From positions 149,197,574 through 149,261,573 of the forward strand of contig CM068369.1 of NCBI GenBank assembly GCA_034769895.1: 64,000 bases of DNA, given 5' to 3'. The translations under genes were made by a program, and so were the position numbers. The stretch comes from Magicicada septendecula (taxonomy: Eukaryota; Arthropoda; Insecta; Hemiptera; Cicadidae). Of the stretch, positions 23,660 through 34,709 are shown in pieces (the stretch's first letter is position 1; each line of letters starts with the position of its first letter). Under the pieces are notes generated by a model that was not told the DNA's origin, made no database searches, and was given only the letters and a program-made list of their open reading frames with translations.

Positions 23660-25000
23660 TTGCTCTCCTCCAGAAGTAATTATTTCAGACATGTTTATGG
23701 ATGAAATAATTTCTTATGATAATTTAATTATTTTTTTATTACTTTTGATCCTTCTTGGATAGTTAGTGTCTTCTGAGATATATTATTATTATTATACATT
23801 TTCTTTCTTTATAAACTTTGTGTTGCATCCTTGGGATATTAATTCCCTAACATTCCCTATCACGTGGGCTGGGGCATTTCAGAGGGGCACTGTAGGCTAC
23901 ACAAACTCTGCTGGCCATACACCACTTCTACAATTTGAGTCCAGAGGCACATTGATCTCTGCTCAAAAAACATAATGCTGCTGGAATTATCTTCAGTCAG
24001 TCATCGAATAAATAAAATAAAAATTAGTCTCATTTTCGACTAATAAAAATATCTTTGGATTCTTCACTTCGTAGTTTCTCAGATTATCTCACATTTTCTA
24101 TCTCAATAAATCTTCTTAATTCTTATTATACTCATTATATATATATATATATATTTTTTTCTAAACTCTTAACTTGTCTGATATATTTATTTTAATTATG
24201 GTTGAAAACTTCTCTTAATAATTCTTGTTACTGGTTATAGTGTAACTCTTTTTCTTCTCCATCTGAATTCTCTTTATACTTCCTTCTGGTTACTTACAGT
24301 GTTAGCATGGTCTTTATATATAGTATTTCCTTATTCATTATTTGAATGGTCTTATTTTATTATATTTAATTTTTTAAGTTTGTATCTTTATATTAGATAT
24401 TCAGGTTGTTATTTTGATCATTTTATTTAAACATTTTGTTCTTTTCTTTATCTTAGAAAGTTATTAATCCGCCTTCGCATTCATTAACATTAATTCATTT
24501 ATATTATATTTCATGTGGTACTTCTTCGCTTTGCATTTCATATAGGTCTTATTATTATTATTTGTTCAAAATCATCTTCTCTATATGTTTGGTATGAGTT
24601 GTTCTTCTTTGCTTCTTCAGAACTGATCAATATCGTATTCCTTTTTCTTGATTAACTGTTTCCATTTATCGTTTCATAAGTAATTAGTCATAGGTTGTTC
24701 TCATTATTATTTTATTGTTTTTCTTGCTTGGATTTTTTATAATTTTATTATAATAACAGATTCTTCTCTTTGTTTCCAAATTTTTGCATTCTCTTGTATA
24801 TCACACTCTTTTTTGTTTTTCTTCTCTACTCCTTCAAATGCTAGATATTCACATTTATTCTGGATTATATTTAATTCATTTTTCTGAATTAATCATATTA
24901 TTTTCTTCTAAATTTAATTATAAATGGCACATATTTATTTTTAGAACTTTGTTAGTTTTATGCAAAATTCAAACTCTTCTTTTTATTCAATTCCATAACA
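23660..25000. other. T-rich DNA, no gene
   Basis: The plus strand is strongly T-rich here, which produces hydrophobic nonsense frames. A short (TA)n run lies at about 24136-24154. Confidence 0.6.
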
Positions 25001-25009
25001 TTTCTCATA

Positions 25010-25740
25010 AATCATTGTAATAAGTTGATCTTATTTTGTTTCAAAGTTTTGACGTTTTATCAAAATTCAAATTCTGTTTAATTCGTTTATTCCCAAAATT
25101 GTTTCCTTCAAAATTGTTTATAGTAAGATGTGCTTACTTAATTTTTAATTTTTTGTTATATAAAATTCTAAATTCTAATTCTTCCTTTTTAATTATTCCA
25201 AATGGTTTCTCTTCAAAATTGTGTGTAGTAAGGTGATCTTACAATTATTTCTGACTTTTTTGGTATTTCTCTAAATTCAAATTCTTCTTAATTATTTACC
25301 ATAAAGTTTTTTCACAAAATTAGTTACAGTAAGTTGGTCTTACTTCATTTTTAAATGTTTAGTATATTAAATTCCAAATTATTTCTTTTATTTTGCCATA
25401 AAGTTTTTTCTCAAAAATATTTGGTAGTAAGATGTTCTTACAATTGTTTTGGAAATTTTTGTGTATTAAATTCCAAAATTCCTTTCTTTTGTTCTTTCCA
25501 TAAATTTTTTTCTCAAAAATATTTGGTAGTAAGATGTTCTTACAATTATTTTAGAATTTTTTGTAGTAAATATTCTTTATTTTATTTTGCCATAAAGTTT
25601 TTTTCTCATAAATATTTGGTGGTAAGATGTTCTTACATTTATTTTCGAATTTTGTTGTTAAAAATTCTTTCTTTTATTTTTGTTTCATAAAGTTTTTTCT
25701 CCTAAATATTTGGTTGTAAGATGTTCTTACTTTAATTTTT
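25010..25740 (+). repeat. ~100 bp AT-rich minisatellite with a palindromic marker
   Basis: About eight units, 90-106 bp apart, are marked by gtaagatgttcttac or variants at roughly 25020, 25120, 25225, 25327, 25421, 25527, 25617 and 25710. The marker is itself an inverted repeat (GTAAGA/TCTTAC around a 3-base centre). Later units also share ttttctcaaaaatatttggt just before it and are the most alike, so the array seems to have expanded at its right end. The 111-codon frame at 25355-25690 simply reads through the repeats. Confidence 0.85.
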
Positions 25741-26212
25741 GAATTTTCATGTAAAATTCAAAATTCCAAACTCATTCTTCATAGTACTTTTTCATGGATG
25801 CTTGATTGTACACACCTTTAACTCTTCCGGAAACTATCTCTCTCAGTTCACACGTATTATTATGATTATCCTTTACCACAACATATGGGTATATCTTGTA
25901 CTCTATACCGGCCCATTTTATTTATACTTTAATAAGTTGATCTTTTCTTTTTCTTTCCTTATTATTTTATTTTCTTTTATACCCAGGAGGATGGACGATT
26001 TTCTTTATGTCGCTCAATTGCTCATATTTTCATTTGTAATGTTCATTTTCTTAAATATTCTTCCTTCATAAAACCCAGTTTTGTTTCCGTGTTTATTATT
26101 CATACCATTTCCTTTCAATGATATTTGTATTTCGTCTCCTTCACCATTGTTTTTCGCCGTAGTCGGTTATCATGACATCCGTCCCTTTTCTTGATGGTGT
26201 GTGATGTTTGTT

Positions 26213-26730
26213 TTAACCAGGGTCCATCATCTCAGTTGCCCTTATTTTCCGGACGATCATGGTCTTCATATTTATCCCAGTACTTGTGACATCTCTGGTT
26301 TCCGCCTGGTATTTCATTTTCACTGCGGTTACTCTGTTGCTTGTTTCAATTTTCCTTGCTGTTATTTCTTTGTTGGCCACAAAGTTTATCTGGTTCCCTT
26401 TATCATATTGTTTGATATACCAATACGTCTCTGGTTTATATGTTGTATTACCTGAAAAATATATGTGAGGATCTTCATCTGAGTTATTAATTATTTGCTC
26501 ATCTGAAGCCACACAAGCTGGTTCACCATCACATATCCACCCTGAGGGAATACATTTTAGTGTAACTGTACCCTGGAACTGTTCTAGATGGCACGCTAAT
26601 GGAATATATTCTGGTGATTCATCTGTGCCGTCATCACAGTCTGGTAAGATGTCACATTTCCATCTTTCTGGAATACACTGTCCAGTCCTGCGCTGAAATT
26701 GATCTGATCCACTTGTTGTATTCCGTTTAC
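26213..26730 (-). pseudogene. LDL-receptor class A domain fragment
   Basis: The minus-strand frame reads SDQFQRRTGQCIPERWKCD, then ILPDCDDGTDES, and next LKCIPSGWICDGEPACVAS DEQ with NNSDEDP. Each block has the C-I-P, W-x-C-D, D-C-x-D-G-x-D-E pattern of LDLa repeats, which bind calcium and ligands outside the cell. Two adjacent repeats are visible. Several cysteines expected in each repeat are replaced (for example R after QFQ, and S/A in the second), so the disulfide pattern cannot form. The frame continues ~80 codons downstream with no recognisable domain to a TAA at 26213. Possible splice-like cag sites border the block. It is either a decayed exon of a host receptor gene or a captured fragment within a repeat; it directly abuts copy 2 of the 375 bp repeat. 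Confidence 0.6.
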
Positions 26731-26762
26731 CTCTGGTCCTTTCTCAGTGGTAGGCTACTGTC

Positions 26763-27138
26763 TACTTCTTCGTCTACTCTTCTGGTTTCTTTAAATGCAT
26801 CACCCTTTATGGTGGATCTTGCCTTGTTCTGGGTTTCGTTTTCATTTATTCCTTATACTCGTTGTGGGTTTAGTAATAATCTGGGTTGCTTCCTTATATA
26901 CTCCTTACCTTCCTGGGTTATATTTTTAAACCTTGAGTTATTAAACTGGTTTTGATGATTCATCACTAGTAACATTGCTTTTATAGGAATTTATACTTTT
27001 AATAACAATGATTGTTCTGCACGGTTGCTCTGAATCAATTCTTTATATTATAATGCTTTCTTCGGATTTAATGTTATTATCTTATATTTTCTAATGATCA
27101 ATGCCATTCGTTTTTATGTGTTTATCTGTCACGCTACA
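26763..27138 (+). repeat. ~375 bp direct repeat, copy 2
   Basis: Near-identical to 23283-23657; see there. Homology begins within about 20-60 bases of the LDLa fragment and ends at cgctaca. Confidence 0.9.
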
Positions 27139-27139
27139 A

Positions 27140-28205
27140 TATGTGTCTGCTGGTTGACTGAGTTATAAGATATCAACAGTTATTCAAATTTCTCTACGTG
27201 TAAACAGATATTACAATCATAGTAAACAGATAATTATACACACGGTAATTATATATTTTTTACTTTGTATCGCTACATTTATGCATTATATAATAATTAA
27301 AATAAGTTTGATAGAGTTAAAAAAAAGACATTTTATACTACTGTCATTACTCTTACAGATCTTACAGAAACAATAATTCCGTATATAGCAACTTAATTTT
27401 ATTGTTATACGATGACGTGAAACCCTTATGGTATTTGGCAATGAATGTCAGACATTTTACAACAGCCAGAGCAACTGTCACAAAGCTTCCAATTTATTTT
27501 TTGTTACAGCCGAGGGGGGGGATTAGTGATTAGTGGACAGTCTGATCTTTTTATTGACACCATACATACCTGTCACTGGTTTTTTGTCAGCTTTAGCCGT
27601 CACAAATATTAGTTTTCTTAAGAGACAACAATAATTTTAATTAATTGAAAGCTTTTAAGTGTTAGTATAATTCTACTTTTGTGTAATACACTTAAATTGT
27701 ACGACATTTACATACTGAGTACGAAAACAGTACACAAAATAACTTCCTAATAACACGTACACATAATTTCCAAAACGGTGATAATTTTTTGGTCTTTTTA
27801 ATAAACTTTAATTTAAGGATCGTATAGAAAATTATACACCAACATTAATAGAAATATAAACGATAAAATGACGTCAGTTATCATTGACAGATATTAGTCA
27901 AACTACTATCATATACTAGAATAACGTCTAATGGGATCTTAGAAAGGAAATAAATTTAAATAACTGTTTAAATAAAATAGTCTCTAAGTACCTAACAAGT
28001 ATCGGTAAACAACATTCACATACACTCAAGAAGAATCAAAAGGATACTTAATATTTAAACAGATATAAATGTAAACATAATTTACAATATATAAAATCGA
28101 TCAAAACTATCATGCAACATAGAACATGCCTAATCATTATAGTGTATGATCACATAAAATGAAATTTCTCGTGTAAGATTAATCATATTACTGTTTTAAT
28201 AAATA
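27140..28205. other. AT-rich DNA, no gene seen
   Basis: No protein-like frame or repeat was recognised between the 375 bp repeat and the Helitron region. Confidence 0.5.
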
Positions 28206-28211
28206 ATGTTA

Positions 28212-28273
28212 TAGTTACTTAGAGTAATAATTTTTTTAATTCAGTTAATGATATTTGCTAAATGATATAACTT
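28212..28273 (+). repeat. 62-66 bp direct repeat flanking the Helitron, copy 1
   Basis: Begins tagttacttagagtaataa and ends gatataactt. The second copy (30109-30174) starts at the base immediately after the Helitron 3' terminus; it differs by a longer T run and one substitution. Confidence 0.9.
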
Positions 28274-30108
28274 CTATTACATATGTCATTAATTACAGAA
28301 GAACTGAAATTGATCAGGATAATAATGAGTTTGATATTTTTGACGATAGAGACTGGATGGCTATAGCAGGAGTAATGCCTAATGCACTACCAATTCATGT
28401 TGGTCTAGGTAATCGTGATATCGATTTACTTTATAATTGGGAAGTAGCCTATTACAAATATCCATGTATAAAAAATAAAACCTCCTTCATTGAAAGGAAT
28501 CGAGAAATATTTGGGAATCAGTATGATTCTCATGAATCATACAATGTTATTTTCAACGACCAACAAAATAAGATATTATCATTCTTACAATATCATCTAA
28601 ATGACTACGATGATTGCAATCAAAGACTTGCAATTATTCAGGGGAAAGCTGGAACTGGTAAAATCTGTGTAATTAATGAAATGGTTAGGAGAATTAATTC
28701 ATATTTTGGCTGCGATTCAACTCTTTTAATGGCTCCTACTGGTGTGGCAGCTAACAATATTGCTGGAGAAACCATTCATTCAGCTCTAAGAATAAATACT
28801 TCAAAGATAAGGGGAGGAACTTTCAAAGATTTAGAAGGTTAATCCAAAATCGCTTCTGTAGAAGAATTAAAAGATGTGAGGTTCGTTATTATTGATGAAA
28901 CCAGTATGTTGGGTTTGAATTTGTTTTTCAAAGTAGATATGCGACTCAGACAAGCAAAGCAGCTGTCTTCAGCTGTTCCTTTTGGTGGCCTTGGCGTGTA
29001 TTTAGTTGGTGATTGGTCCCAACTTCCACCTGTTTGTGACAGGAGTCTTTACAATATTGGTAATAATGTGCAGAGCCTCCAATCGAATCTTTTATATAAA
29101 CAGTTCAAAAAAAGTTTTCGTTTTAACGGAGATTATGAGACAGCAAGCTGATGATTAAAAAAATTTCAGTGACTTTAAATAGAGTCGCAAATGGAACAAT
29201 CACTGAACAAGATTATCAGCTCTCATCTAAAAGATTTTATGTAAACAATATCGGGGACAATTTTAAAGATAGTGTCTGTATAATGTCGAAACATTCTGAA
29301 ATCGAACGCTTTAATTATGAAAAACTAGAAAGCAATAAACAACCCGTGGCTCTAATGAATGCAATCCATAATTGCCCAGAAGCCTCTCTAGCAAAATCTG
29401 CCGATGCTCAGGGATTATTTGCCCAATTACGTTTATGTAGAAGTGCTCGAGTTATCCTTAGAAAAAAATCTTTGGGTCACAGAAGGACTAGCCAACGGTT
29501 CAGTTAGGACAGTAACTGATATTATTTATGACCCGGCAGTTGAATGCGAAAACTATAACGATCACATGCCAATATGTACACTTGTATCTTTCGAAAAATA
29601 TACAGGACCAGTTCTGTACGAGAATTCAATATCCATTGTACCAGTAGTGACACCATTCAAGAAAAATGTAATTTCTTGTACAAACAAACAATTTCCGTTA
29701 ATGTTAGCATATGGTGTTAGTATACACAGATCGCATAGATTAGATACACATATCTAATATTAGATAAGGCAATTGTCAATTTAGGATACAATGAATTTCA
29801 GGTTGGATTAACGTATGTTGCTCTTTCAAGAGTGAAAACATTAGAAGGACTATTATTAAAACCAGCGTTTAATTTTGATAGACTGCTAAAAATTAATAGA
29901 AGTCCATCAATGGTTGATCGTAGAGATGAGTTGTAAAGGTTGTGGAATATGTCTATGACAATTAATGTATATTGTACTATATGGTGGTGTATTCAATAAA
30001 AAGTGTATATCATAAAAGTGCATATATTTTGTTGTTTGTAAAAATATTGATAAATAAATTATTACGAATATCAAATGCACTGTCCATTTGTGTCAGAGAC
30101 ACTCCTAG
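28274..30108 (+). mobile_element. Helitron 3' part with helicase and 3' terminus
   Basis: The segment carries the C-terminal helicase of a Helitron and ends in a canonical Helitron 3' structure: a hairpin (GTGTC-AGA-GACAC, 30090-30102), then TC and CTAG (30105-30108), followed by T. Helitrons end in CTRR and insert between A and T. The left border is set by the end of the 62 bp repeat; the sequence there begins TCTATTACA, and Helitrons start with TC, but the preceding base is T and no Rep nuclease domain is present. The element is therefore an internally deleted or 5'-truncated copy. Confidence 0.7.
28290..29936 (+). pseudogene. Helitron Pif1-type helicase, broken
   Basis: The reading begins in the segment between Rep and helicase (FDIFDDRDWMAIAG, LGNRDIDLLYNWE). 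The helicase core follows: Walker A GKAGTGK (28642-28662), APTGVAANNIAG, Walker B RFVIIDETSML (near 28880), and VYLVGDWSQLPPV. The C-terminal end has PLMLAYGVSIHRSH and motif VI GLTYVALSRVK (near 29810), finishing at a TAA (29934-29936). The Walker A Lys is followed by Ile where Ser/Thr is usual. Stops or frame changes occur near 28840, 29150, 29460 and 29740, the last next to about 20 extra bases. In the active element this enzyme unwinds DNA during rolling-circle transposition. Confidence 0.9.
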
Positions 30109-30174
30109 TAGTTACTTAGAGTAATAATTTTTTTTTTTAATTCAGTTAATGATATGTGCTAAATGATATAACTT
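30109..30174 (+). repeat. 62-66 bp direct repeat flanking the Helitron, copy 2
   Basis: Matches 28212-28273 and starts exactly at the base after the Helitron CTAG end. Confidence 0.9.
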
Positions 30175-30539
30175 ATAAGATTTTATTTCTACGGTAGGGA
30201 AGATACTCGACTTTACAAGGTATAATGGAAGTAGGTAGGCTTAAAGCATGCGACGAAAGAGTTGCAGTTATTTGAATTTCCATATACTTTTTGCCACTTA
30301 CACCGACATACTTAATGTATGTATGCTTAGTATGTTATTCTTAACTTTACTTTCTTAAGTATAGTTACGTTAAACATCCCAAAGCACTTATCATTGACGT
30401 AACAGAATGATTAACTTTATTAGTTAATTTTGATTATAATACAGTGTAACCCCTCTTTCAACCTTTAGACTTTATTAAAAAAAAACCTTTTTTTTTATTT
30501 ATTTTTTTTTTTCTTTTATTTTATTTTATTTTTTTTTTT

Positions 30540-33050
30540 GAAAGAGGGGCCACTGGTTATTTAAAACTAGGCCAGAGCCTAGGGAAGCCAAAACTGCGCT
30601 GGGTCCAGTATGACGGGACTTGCAATTAAACTCATTGTTTAGCAACAATAACAATTTTATTTAACTAACATGCAAGTATCCTTTCATCAAATTAAATTAC
30701 ATGTAGACATCAGCATAATAATAACTCCTTACATGTAGACATCAGCACAATAATACCTCCCAAATATAAATAACTATAACATCAATCAATATGCACACAT
30801 AATTACACACAAATAAATAGTTACATAAATACACATGGCGGACACATATCGATATGCACACATATATATATATATACTACACACATGTTCACCTGGCCGG
30901 CAGCTCAGAAACATTTAACCATGCCACCGAAGAATAGCATCTTCAGTATCAGTGACCTAGATCCCCATCCCAAAATACTGTAACAGGGTAAGGTACCCAG
31001 CCTACATAAACCTTCATAAACCAACCATTAACCAGTCCAGTTATGACTGCTTGCAACCAAAGAAATTATCACAAAATTTCAAAATTTTAGAAAAGCTCCC
31101 CCCAGATAGGACTGCGCCACGGCCAGGTCAACATGGGCGCACGGCCGTACGAAGGTATAACAGAGTTTATGAATAGCAGTAAGAATCAATAGTGTACTCA
31201 TATTAACAACGGCACCAGTAGTACACTGGCTATGGCAGTAGAAGAACTGAATGAAATTTCACTTATATAGAATTGTTACTGAGTTAATATAATTTTTATA
31301 AAACATATAAAATATGGTTTATGATTGAACCAATAGTGTGCTCATATTAACAATTTAACTAGTAGTACACTGGCTATGGCAGTAAAGAACTGAATGAAAT
31401 TCACTTATATTGAAATATTACTGAATTAATATAATATTATAAAATATATATATAAAGACCATTTTAATTAAAAAAAACTTTATAACATCAGCCCCTAATA
31501 AAACACGTTTGAGTTGTTTCTACAGTGTTGGCTTGGCCACAGGCGAGGCCATGCGCACCACCAGTTTCAGCAACCTAAAACATGCTATAGACCTGTACTA
31601 ACGGCACCAGCGGGTGACGTCCACAGGTTGCAGCACCACCCCCAAACCTTTAAATCTACAAAAAAAAACGAAACCCATATAGCTATGAATACCCTTAATC
31701 AATGTAAACATAATTCACCCCCTTCAAATCAGTAAACTTAAGTCACCCACACTTTTACCCTTAAAGAAAATTTCTCAGCAAAATTCGGTAGCGCATGACC
31801 CCGTCCGGGCTCACACTTACTAAGGGGGCATAAGCCTTAATAAAATATACTGACAAAATTTAAAAGCACTTATTGTCTCACTGGACTTGTGTCCCAACAA
31901 CTTTAATTGGAGAAGTCCCAGGAAGAGAATACGGTGTTCTACATTGTAGAGGCCAAAATATAGAAAAATGGTTAAATGTCACCTGCGAAATCCGGCACAA
32001 AACCTGGTGTGTTGTCCATTTCTTCCTCCCGACGGCACAGACGGAGAATTATTCGTGTAATGTCATTGGTGGCAGAACTTCGGCCACCCGCTGGAGTGGA
32101 TCGAGATCGTCTTAGGTCGGGAACCCTGAACAATTATATATATTGACAATTACTTAATGTTACCCAATTCACGATCCCCCTAATATTCATGACTCCAGCA
32201 AAATCACACACTACCACATGCTCAGATTAAAAGAAAATTTGCAATTTTTTAAGAAAGCACAGAAGTTACCTTCAGTAGAAAATTTTAGAATTAAAATTAC
32301 TAGTATTTATGGACAGTTCGTCAACTTAATAAACCCTTATTACAATATCAAGATGAGTTGCAAACTTAAACAGGTTCATAAAACATATACAGTTCATATA
32401 CCTCTACATTTAGTGCATAAAACATTCTCTTATGCCCCCCTATGATTATAAAGAAATTATTATGATATAATTAGGAAAAATACACAGCTATAATTACTTT
32501 ATAAATGCTTTAGCTCAGCCAGTGTTAACTTTCAAGGCATGCATACACAGAGTTTAACTTGCACTCGCCACGTGGTGACTTTCGTATTTATATCGCATTG
32601 CATCGGCATTACTTTAAGCTAAATAACTATTCTTTTCTTAAATAATAAATAAGTTACTTTTAACAGACTTACCGAAGAGTCGCTTAGTCGATTATCTAGT
32701 CATGATGGTTAATAGCAGAGTACAAAATCAAACTGATGTCCGCCGGGAGAAATTGGAACTGTTTCGAGTTCGGCTGCCTGACGAATACTGAACTCCGTAG
32801 TCACAAGAAAAATATCTCTATCACTCCCGCCTAGAGCGCGCACGGATCGCGAACAAGACAGATAATGGCTCATACATCGCTCAAATAATTAATTCACAAA
32901 CCCCCGCAATGACCGTCACCTAATTAACTAGGAAAATGGCCGAGTATTCCAAAACTCGGCACAACAGGACACAAATACGTGAAACAGTTATCCCCTCCCA
33001 CCACTCACTCACTCACCTCTCCCCTTCTCGAACGCTCGCTCTATCTTACG
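30540..33050 (-). repeat. long non-coding retroelement-like repeat, copy 2
   Basis: On the minus strand this shows the same ordered blocks as 20935-22980: a late aataaa-type signal, gcaagtcccgtcat, ggcttccctaggc, and a terminal A-rich run (T-rich 30477-30540 on the plus strand). The far end again is less AT-rich (32530-33060). Divergence from copy 1 is high, so the family is old. No coding sequence was identified; short frames at 31514 and 31873 resemble nothing. Confidence 0.4.
31184..31465 (+). repeat. two-copy ~143 bp tandem duplication
   Basis: caatagtgtactcatattaa starts at about 31185, and its counterpart caatagtgtgctcatattaa at about 31329. Both continue through agtagtacactggctatggc and a shared AT tail. 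It lies within the long repeat, copy 2. Confidence 0.85.
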
Positions 33051-33059
33051 ATTTTCCGC

Positions 33060-34260
33060 TTTTTTGACTTCACTACTGTGAACTAATTATGTGTTGAAAA
33101 GAATGATTGTTTTACTCAGCTCTGTGGCAAAAAACTAAAACGAATCTGGTTGCAATCGGTAATTGTATGCAACCTCACTAAAATTAATGGAATTATCATT
33201 AATTATTGTCTACAACAATTTGAAAACTTTCTTAACTGTTTTATGTAGATAGTCAGTGAATGAAAAAAATATTGGTTTCTGAATTATACTCTATTTTTAC
33301 CAAACGTTTTTGTTTAGGTAAGCAAGTGTTTTTTTCAAGAGGTCAGTAGAAACGAACATACTCGTATGATGTATAACTGCTATAACCGATCTTTTACATT
33401 TAAGTCAAGTGTACAGAAAGATATATTTATAAAAAACGTGTTGAATAAGCAACCAGGTAATGGCGTATGAAACGCTACCCGTTACAGAAATTGCTGTGTC
33501 GTTTCTTGTTAATTCCGGTAGAAAGTTTCGTCTTCAAAACAAAATATATTCAAGATATTTATAGTTCACATGTCACCAAAAAATATAGCAAAACTTCAAG
33601 ATTTATTTTTATTATAAAATGTGGAAAATTGATACAGAAACAGACACATATTAAGCCTAATGTTCTGAAAACGCTTATTTTAAAAGTCAATAATTTGTAA
33701 TAGAATATTAGTTTTATCAAAGTAGAGAGTTCTTTTCAGTCAATGTACCAATGTACTCATAATTGAAAAATTGTTAAAAATTGTTTTATATTTGATGTAA
33801 GTGTTTTCTTTATGCCTCATCCAGTAGAAATACTGTTAAACCAAAGACCATATGGCCAAATTCGTTCTCCATACTGAACTACCAGATTTATTAAAAGCAT
33901 CAAAATAGATTGGTAGTTTATGTTTGCAGTTGTGTTTATCTCATAAACTGGACATTTTCCGTGATTATTTTTCACTTTCTTATTTAACTTGCATTTATCA
34001 AAACACCACATCCACTGAAGAAAAGATTACCAACATTTCTCAGAGTGAATTCGCATGATACTTTCGCGGTTGAATTATCTCCTGCTGGTCTGGAAGCTAT
34101 TTTAAAGTTACATTTTTAGGAATTACAAGCTAAGCTTCCCTATAATGATAGTTAGACAATAATTTTAACGGATTTTCTATTTCATCCTTTGAAGTTAACC
34201 GACACCTTATGTGGAAAAGAGTATCTAATACAATTTTCCCAGAAGGAGAATAACTAAATA
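33060..34260. other. AT-rich DNA, no gene seen
   Basis: Short frames at 33467 and 33817 have no resemblance to known proteins. Confidence 0.5.
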
Positions 34261-34265
34261 TAATT

Positions 34266-34485
34266 ACTTTACTAAAAATGAACTTTATCTTGTGAAAAAC
34301 TTACTTTTTTCGTCGGACGCGTTTCGGCTTAAGTATCCGCCTTCTTCAGCTTTTTGGTCAGACTGCCATCATTTCGTAACGGTTTTTGTGTGGAAGGTGT
34401 AGTAGGGGTGGTGTGTGGAGGTAGGGGATTGGTGCAGGGTTCAACTTGATGTTTGTTTTTTGTAAAAACATACACTTTTTGACAC

Positions 34486-34521
<36 letters not shown>

Positions 34522-34703
34522 AGTTGAATTCCTGCACCAATCCCCTACCTCCACACACCACCCCTACTACACCTTCCACACAAAAACCGTTACGAAATGA
34601 TGGCAGTCTGACCAAAAAGCTGAAGAAGGCTGATACTTAAGCCGAAACGCGTCCGACGAAAAAAGTAAGTTTTTCACAAGATAAAGTTCATTTTTAGTAA
34701 AGT
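34266..34703. repeat. large palindrome, ~185 bp arms with poly-A in the spacer
   Basis: Arms 34266-34450 and 34518-34703 are close reverse complements with a few differences. The ~67 bp spacer ends in a run of 29 A (34490-34518). Each arm holds an outward-facing hammerhead-like motif: CTGAAGA, a short stem (GGCT/AGCC), GAAACGCGTC. Plus-strand coordinates are 34620-34653, minus-strand 34349-34317. The GAAACGCGTC end is identical to the Penelope-like tail at 2546-2555. The layout parallels the 10.6-11.1 kb palindrome but with different arm sequence and more divergence. Frames inside (for example 34446-34640 and 34358-34615) are by-products. Confidence 0.88.
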
Positions 34704-34709
34704 GATAGT

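Noticed and set aside
22857-26071. Long hydrophobic frames on the plus strand
   Set aside because: They are explained by T-rich composition (Phe, Leu, Ile, Tyr) and minisatellite units. No signal-peptide or transporter pattern is consistent across them.
23283-27138. The 375 bp repeats as a pair of LTRs
   Set aside because: There is no TG...CA pair of ends, no target duplication and no primer-binding or polypurine site, and the interior has no retroelement domains.
34358-34640. Frames with Lys- or Phe-runs in the second palindrome
   Set aside because: They read through the poly-A/poly-T spacer and the inverted arms, so they are not genes.
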